Shown: positions 60,428 through 64,000 of the stretch, one piece after another | Layout: the number at the start of each line of letters is the position of its first letter | Numbering within the stretch: position 1 is the stretch's first letter | Assembly: GCF_009827575.1 (NCBI RefSeq) | Contig: NZ_WTYR01000001.1 | Coordinates: forward strand, 2,081,001 to 2,145,000 | Origin: Alteriqipengyuania halimionae | GTDB lineage: Bacteria; Pseudomonadota; Alphaproteobacteria; Sphingomonadales; Sphingomonadaceae | Length of the DNA: 64,000 nucleotides | Direction of reading: 5' to 3' | Notes under the pieces: model-generated | The model's database searches: none | What the model was told of the DNA's origin: nothing | Seen by the model: the letters and a program-made list of their open reading frames with translations, nothing else | Made by a program: the position numbers and the translations under genes

Positions 60428-63322
60428 CTACTCGTCGTCCTCTCGCGAAGGCAGAACCAAGACCGGGAACGCATTTTCACGCTGGAAGATTTCTCTCGCC
60501 AGTGCCTGAAGGTCGTCGACCGTCACGCTGCGATAAGCGTCCTCGCGGGTCCGGAACTGGAGCAATCCGCGACCACCGGTCTGCGCATCGCCCAGCACGC
60601 CGATCCAGTACGAATTGTCCTCGAGCGTGCTCGGCAGGTCTTCGAGCAGCGGCGTGATCGCGCGCTGCAATTCATCCTCGTCGATCGGCCCGGCGGCGAG
60701 ATCGCTCCCGACCTTTTCGATGTCCGGCAGCACGTCGCGGGCCGCGTCGGGGAAGACCGTGACGCTGGCCACCATGTAGCCGTAGCCGGGGAATTCGGGA
60801 TCGGCTTCGACACCGGCACCGGGCGAATAGGTCGAGCCCAGTTCCTCGCGCAGGACCTTGGTCATGCGGTTGCGGAAAATGCTGCGCAGCGCATTCAGCT
60901 GGTAGCGGACTACGGGATCGGTCCCGTCGGGTGCGGGCCAGTAGACCCGCGCGATGGCCTGATCGGGTGTCCCGTTGTGATAGAGGGTCGTGACTTCGTC
61001 TGGGCGCTCGGGGAAGTCCAGCATGTGTGCTTCGGAATAGTCGCCCTTGCTGTCCGCCCTTGTTGGCAGCGCGCCGAAGGTGCGTGCAACCTGGGCGATC
61101 ATCTCCTCGCGATCGAAATCGCCCACCACAGTGATTTCCACGAGGCCTTGTTTGAGCTGCGGATCGAGCCATTCGCGAACCTCTTCCAGCGTCGGCGCAA
61201 GGAAAGAATCCAGATCGCCATAGCCGTATCGTGGATCCCCCGAACGCACGAGCCGAGGGACATATTTGCTGATGACCGAAGCCGGCTCCGAATCGTGGGT
61301 CGGGTACCAGGCCCGCATCTGATCGAAATACTGCTCCTCGATCGTATCGCGATAAGACGGTTCCACAGCATAGGCCGCCATCAGGTTCAGCTGTTCGCCA
61401 AGATCGCCGCTGTCGGTCGCCCCGAGAATGCGGATCGCATCGCCATCGGTGCGCAGATAGGGCCGCGCGCCGACGCGCTTGCCGGCGAACATCGTGCGCA
61501 GGTCGCTCGACGTGTGCGGCCCCACGCCGCTACGCGAGAGCAGGTTCTCAGCCAGTCGGCGGAACCCTTCGTCCTTGCCTGCCGGCATGGAGAAATAGCC
61601 GTCGCCGATATTGGCCTGGATGTAGATGTTCCCGTTGTCGAACGGGGTCTGCTTGAGGTTGAGGCGGACATTGTTGGCGAACTTGACGAGGTAGGCGTCC
61701 GCATCCTCGACATAGGTTTCGCTCACCACTTCGCCCGGTGTGCCGAAATCGGTGAAGGCGAAGGCGGCGATTTCCTGTTCGGGCGGCGCTTCGGGGGCGA
61801 CCTTGCGCGCACCTTTCAGGGCTTGCGCGATCCGGGCTTCGGGATCGTCCAGTTCGAGGCTGGTGGAAAGATAGATCGACGGCGTTTCGTATCCGCTCCA
61901 TGCCTCGCGGAAGGCGGTTTCGACCTGCTCCACGGAGATCGTACGCTCCAGATCCTCGAACAGCGCAAGGTCGGCGTCGGGCGATGTGAACACCCGATCG
62001 GCCGCGAACGCGCTGGCGAGCGCGTCGACATAGTTGTATTCGAAACTGGCGAAGGTCTTGCGCGTGTCCTTGCGCTCGACAGCCGTTTCGAGGCTTCGGC
62101 GATAGAGCGCGAGCTGTTCGTCGAGTTCGGCCTGGCTGAAGCCGAACTCAAGCGCGCGTCGCACTTCAAGATCGCCCACGGCAAGGCTTTCCTGCCACTT
62201 GTCGGTCGCGCTGCGTACACGGATGAGCATGCCGTCGACGATTTCGCGCTGGGCATAGCGCGTGACCGATCCGGACAGGAACGGCGCCTTGCCTTCGTCC
62301 ACCAGCTTGGTCAGCCGGCGGTCCAGGATTCGGTTGCCGATGGTCCGAACGATGTACTCGCGGCGCCTGTCTGCCGAGTCCTCTTGCAGTTCGTACGGGT
62401 ACTGCGTGCCGATAGTGATGAAGGTCAGCAGCTCGGGATCCTGGTAGTATCCGATCCTGCCAGCTTCGGTGGCTGCAGGGGTAAGCGGTCGTTTTTCCGC
62501 CGCCGGGCTCGCGGGCTTCCAGTCGCCGAAATACTCGCGGATCTTGGCGATCGCGAGATCGGTCTCGACATCGCCGACGAACACGATGAACGTGTTTTCG
62601 GGCCGGTAGTACCCCTCGTAGAAACGGACAAACTCCTCGCGCGGCATGGTGGCGATGGTTTCGTCGGTCCCGATCGGGAGCCGGTCGATCCTGCCGCTCC
62701 CCTTGGTAAAAAAGCCGAGATTGTCGATCGCGGAGCGGAAGCCGAGGGAGTCGCGGCTGCTCTTTTCCGAGGCGATAACGCCGCGTTCGCGATCGATCGC
62801 TTCCTCGTCCAGCAGCAGATTGCTGGCCGTCTCGCGCATAAGGAAGAACGCTTCGTCGAGGAGCTCTTCGCCGACATTGGGAAGGTTGAGCTTGTAGACC
62901 GTCTGGTCGAACCCAGTGCTCGCATTGGTATCGGCGCCGAAGGCGAGACCGTAGCGCTCAAGCCGTTTGACCATCTCGCCTTCGGGGACATTCGTCGATC
63001 CGTTGAACGCCATGTGTTCGAGGAAATGTGCGATGCCCTGCTGCGCGTCCGTCTCGTCCCAGGATCCGGTGTCGATCCGCATGCGGATAGCACCAGCCCC
63101 GCTGGGCGTAGCATTGCGCATCACCGCATAGCGCAGGCCGTTCTCTAGCTCTCCATACACGACCCGCTCGTCCGCTTTCAGATCGCTGGAATCCTGGACG
63201 AATGCCGGTTCAGCAGACTGGTGCGCGAAAGCGGGGCTGACCACGCTCGCGAGGCTGGCGGCAGCCAGCGCAAGGATCGAGCAAACAGGGGAAGAACGAA
63301 GGTTGGTTTTCGTGACCGGCAT
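60428..63322 (-). CDS. M16 family zinc metallopeptidase, full-length two-module
   Basis: A 964-residue exported peptidase of the pitrilysin/insulinase clan. A signal peptide (to about SPAFAHQ) precedes the N-terminal module with the inverted zinc motif HFLEH (residues 99-103) in QQGIAHFLEHMAFNGS and the third ligand region in EEAIDRERGVIASEK. A second, inactive-type M16 pair follows from about 550 (GDGYFSMPAGKDEGFRRLAENLL, VVGDFDREEMIAQVARTFG). GGAGAG lies upstream of ATG 63322. It is 98 bp downstream of a TonB-dependent receptor, a common pairing in which the peptidase may process imported peptides. Confidence 0.93.
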   Translation of the reverse strand: MPVTKTNLRSSPVCSILALAAASLASVVSPAFAHQSAEPAFVQDSSDLKADERVVYGELENGLRYAVMRNATPSGAGAIRMRIDTGSWDETDAQQGIAHFLEHMAFNGSTNVPEGEMVKRLERYGLAFGADTNASTGFDQTVYKLNLPNVGEELLDEAFFLMRETASNLLLDEEAIDRERGVIASEKSSRDSLGFRSAIDNLGFFTKGSGRIDRLPIGTDETIATMPREEFVRFYEGYYRPENTFIVFVGDVETDLAIAKIREYFGDWKPASPAAEKRPLTPAATEAGRIGYYQDPELLTFITIGTQYPYELQEDSADRRREYIVRTIGNRILDRRLTKLVDEGKAPFLSGSVTRYAQREIVDGMLIRVRSATDKWQESLAVGDLEVRRALEFGFSQAELDEQLALYRRSLETAVERKDTRKTFASFEYNYVDALASAFAADRVFTSPDADLALFEDLERTISVEQVETAFREAWSGYETPSIYLSTSLELDDPEARIAQALKGARKVAPEAPPEQEIAAFAFTDFGTPGEVVSETYVEDADAYLVKFANNVRLNLKQTPFDNGNIYIQANIGDGYFSMPAGKDEGFRRLAENLLSRSGVGPHTSSDLRTMFAGKRVGARPYLRTDGDAIRILGATDSGDLGEQLNLMAAYAVEPSYRDTIEEQYFDQMRAWYPTHDSEPASVISKYVPRLVRSGDPRYGYGDLDSFLAPTLEEVREWLDPQLKQGLVEITVVGDFDREEMIAQVARTFGALPTRADSKGDYSEAHMLDFPERPDEVTTLYHNGTPDQAIARVYWPAPDGTDPVVRYQLNALRSIFRNRMTKVLREELGSTYSPGAGVEADPEFPGYGYMVASVTVFPDAARDVLPDIEKVGSDLAAGPIDEDELQRAITPLLEDLPSTLEDNSYWIGVLGDAQTGGRGLLQFRTREDAYRSVTVDDLQALAREIFQRENAFPVLVLPSREDDE

Positions 63323-63420
63323 GGGCTGGCACTCTCCAGTGTTTTGATTTTTGCAGATTGGGGTGGCTGCGCATGCCCGACCAATGCCTTGCATGCGCAG
63401 CCGGAGGGGTCAGGTGGACA

Positions 63421-64000
63421 TCAGAAACTGATCCGTGCGCCGACGGTGATCGTTCTGCCTCCGTTGAACTGGTAGTTGTCCGGGAAGAGGAAATTCGCCC
63501 CGCTCTCGTTGAACATCGAGGATGTCGCCGAGCGCAGATCGCCATCGGTCGGATCGCGCAGCAGGTCATCACCCTGCAGGTAGAAGGTGACGTCCGCGAA
63601 ACTGGTCGGCAGGTGATAATTCAACCGCAGGTCCAGCGTGCTGTAGGACGGCACGATGGTGTCCAGGCCGTGGACCTCGAACGCTTCGGGAGAAGCATCC
63701 TGATACGTGTAGATCAGACGGCCTTCGAATCCGCCGCGCTGGTAATTGAGCGAGGCGTTGTACACCCAGGCCGACTGGTCCTTGAGCGCGCGATCGAAGG
63801 TGAACTGATCGAGCGTGCCATCGTCGTTGCGACCGGAGAGCAGGGTCGGGAAATCCGCTGCAGTGTAGGTCACGTTGCCGAGAATACCGAAATCGCTCAG
63901 GAAGCCGGGGAGGAAATCCAGCTGGCGGATCACTTCGGCTTCAAATCCGTAAATCTTGCCGCCTTCGCCATTTTCCGGTCGATTGCGGAGGAAAGCCGTA
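63421..64000 (-). CDS. TonB-dependent receptor, C-terminal barrel (cut by window edge)
   Basis: About 192 C-terminal residues are visible: alternating aromatic strands such as YGFEAEVIRQLDFLPGFL, LGNVTYTAADFPTL, WVYNASLNYQRGGFEGRLIY and STLDLRLNYHLP, ending in GGRTITVGARISF, the terminal phenylalanine typical of outer-membrane barrels. The N-terminus, signal and plug lie outside the window. It appears co-directional with the M16 peptidase gene. Confidence 0.88.
   Translation of the reverse strand, partial: TAFLRNRPENGEGGKIYGFEAEVIRQLDFLPGFLSDFGILGNVTYTAADFPTLLSGRNDDGTLDQFTFDRALKDQSAWVYNASLNYQRGGFEGRLIYTYQDASPEAFEVHGLDTIVPSYSTLDLRLNYHLPTSFADVTFYLQGDDLLRDPTDGDLRSATSSMFNESGANFLFPDNYQFNGGRTITVGARISF

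Noticed and set aside
60977-63148. 723-codon plus-strand open frame
   Set aside because: Antisense to the M16 peptidase and without a recognisable motif.

Overview
The window looks like a chromosomal segment of a GC-rich alphaproteobacterium, most likely Sphingomonadales (Erythrobacteraceae-like). This is inferred from the gene families rather than from any rRNA: large TonB-dependent receptors (TBDRs), a TorF-type putative porin after glnK-amtB, a fused HisIE, CPBP proteases and M16 peptidases. About 48 protein genes and two tRNA genes are supported; the genes at both edges are cut. Most of the sequence is tightly packed, and ATGA start/stop overlaps are frequent.

Layout. 1-4.3 kb: phaC (cut), an alanine/LL-DAP-type aminotransferase, a winged-helix regulator overlapping a crotonase, and a CPBP protease. 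4.35-7.45 kb (minus): a formaldehyde-detoxification operon, adhC-cupin-VOC-fghA-csaA. 7.5-19 kb: nitrogen assimilation, with glnK-amtB-TorF on minus and gltD-gltB on plus; a small HTH gene, tRNA-Cys, a CMD/hydrolase fusion and a divergent LysR lie between them. 19-25.9 kb (minus): a compact his operon led by a TrpR-like regulator, with a HisC-IGPD fusion. 26-30.3 kb: tRNA-Thr, an empty 0.9-kb stretch, then aldehyde dehydrogenase, glutathionyl-hydroquinone reductase and pirin. 30.5-44.1 kb: a polysaccharide utilisation locus (LacI regulator, esterase-like hydrolase, EEP phosphatase, GH144-like lipoprotein, TBDR, GH3, sulfatase, GH97) in which three copies of a palindromic operator can be read. 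44.3-60 kb: a surface/envelope region with a trimeric autotransporter carrying EF-hand-like loops, a cyclase-family lipoprotein, a GAF-LytTR regulator, and a seven-gene minus-strand unit (channel-like protein, DUF2254, UPF0182, two membrane-anchored PadR-like proteins, a 681-aa curlin-repeat lipoprotein, a small secreted protein). 60.4-64 kb: an M16 peptidase and the end of another TBDR.

The points most worth following are the curlin-repeat lipoprotein unit, the apparent ATA start codon of gltD, the HisC-HisB fusion, the three-operator LacI regulon and the EF-hand-like loops in the autotransporter. All functions are read from sequence motifs by eye; no database search was run.
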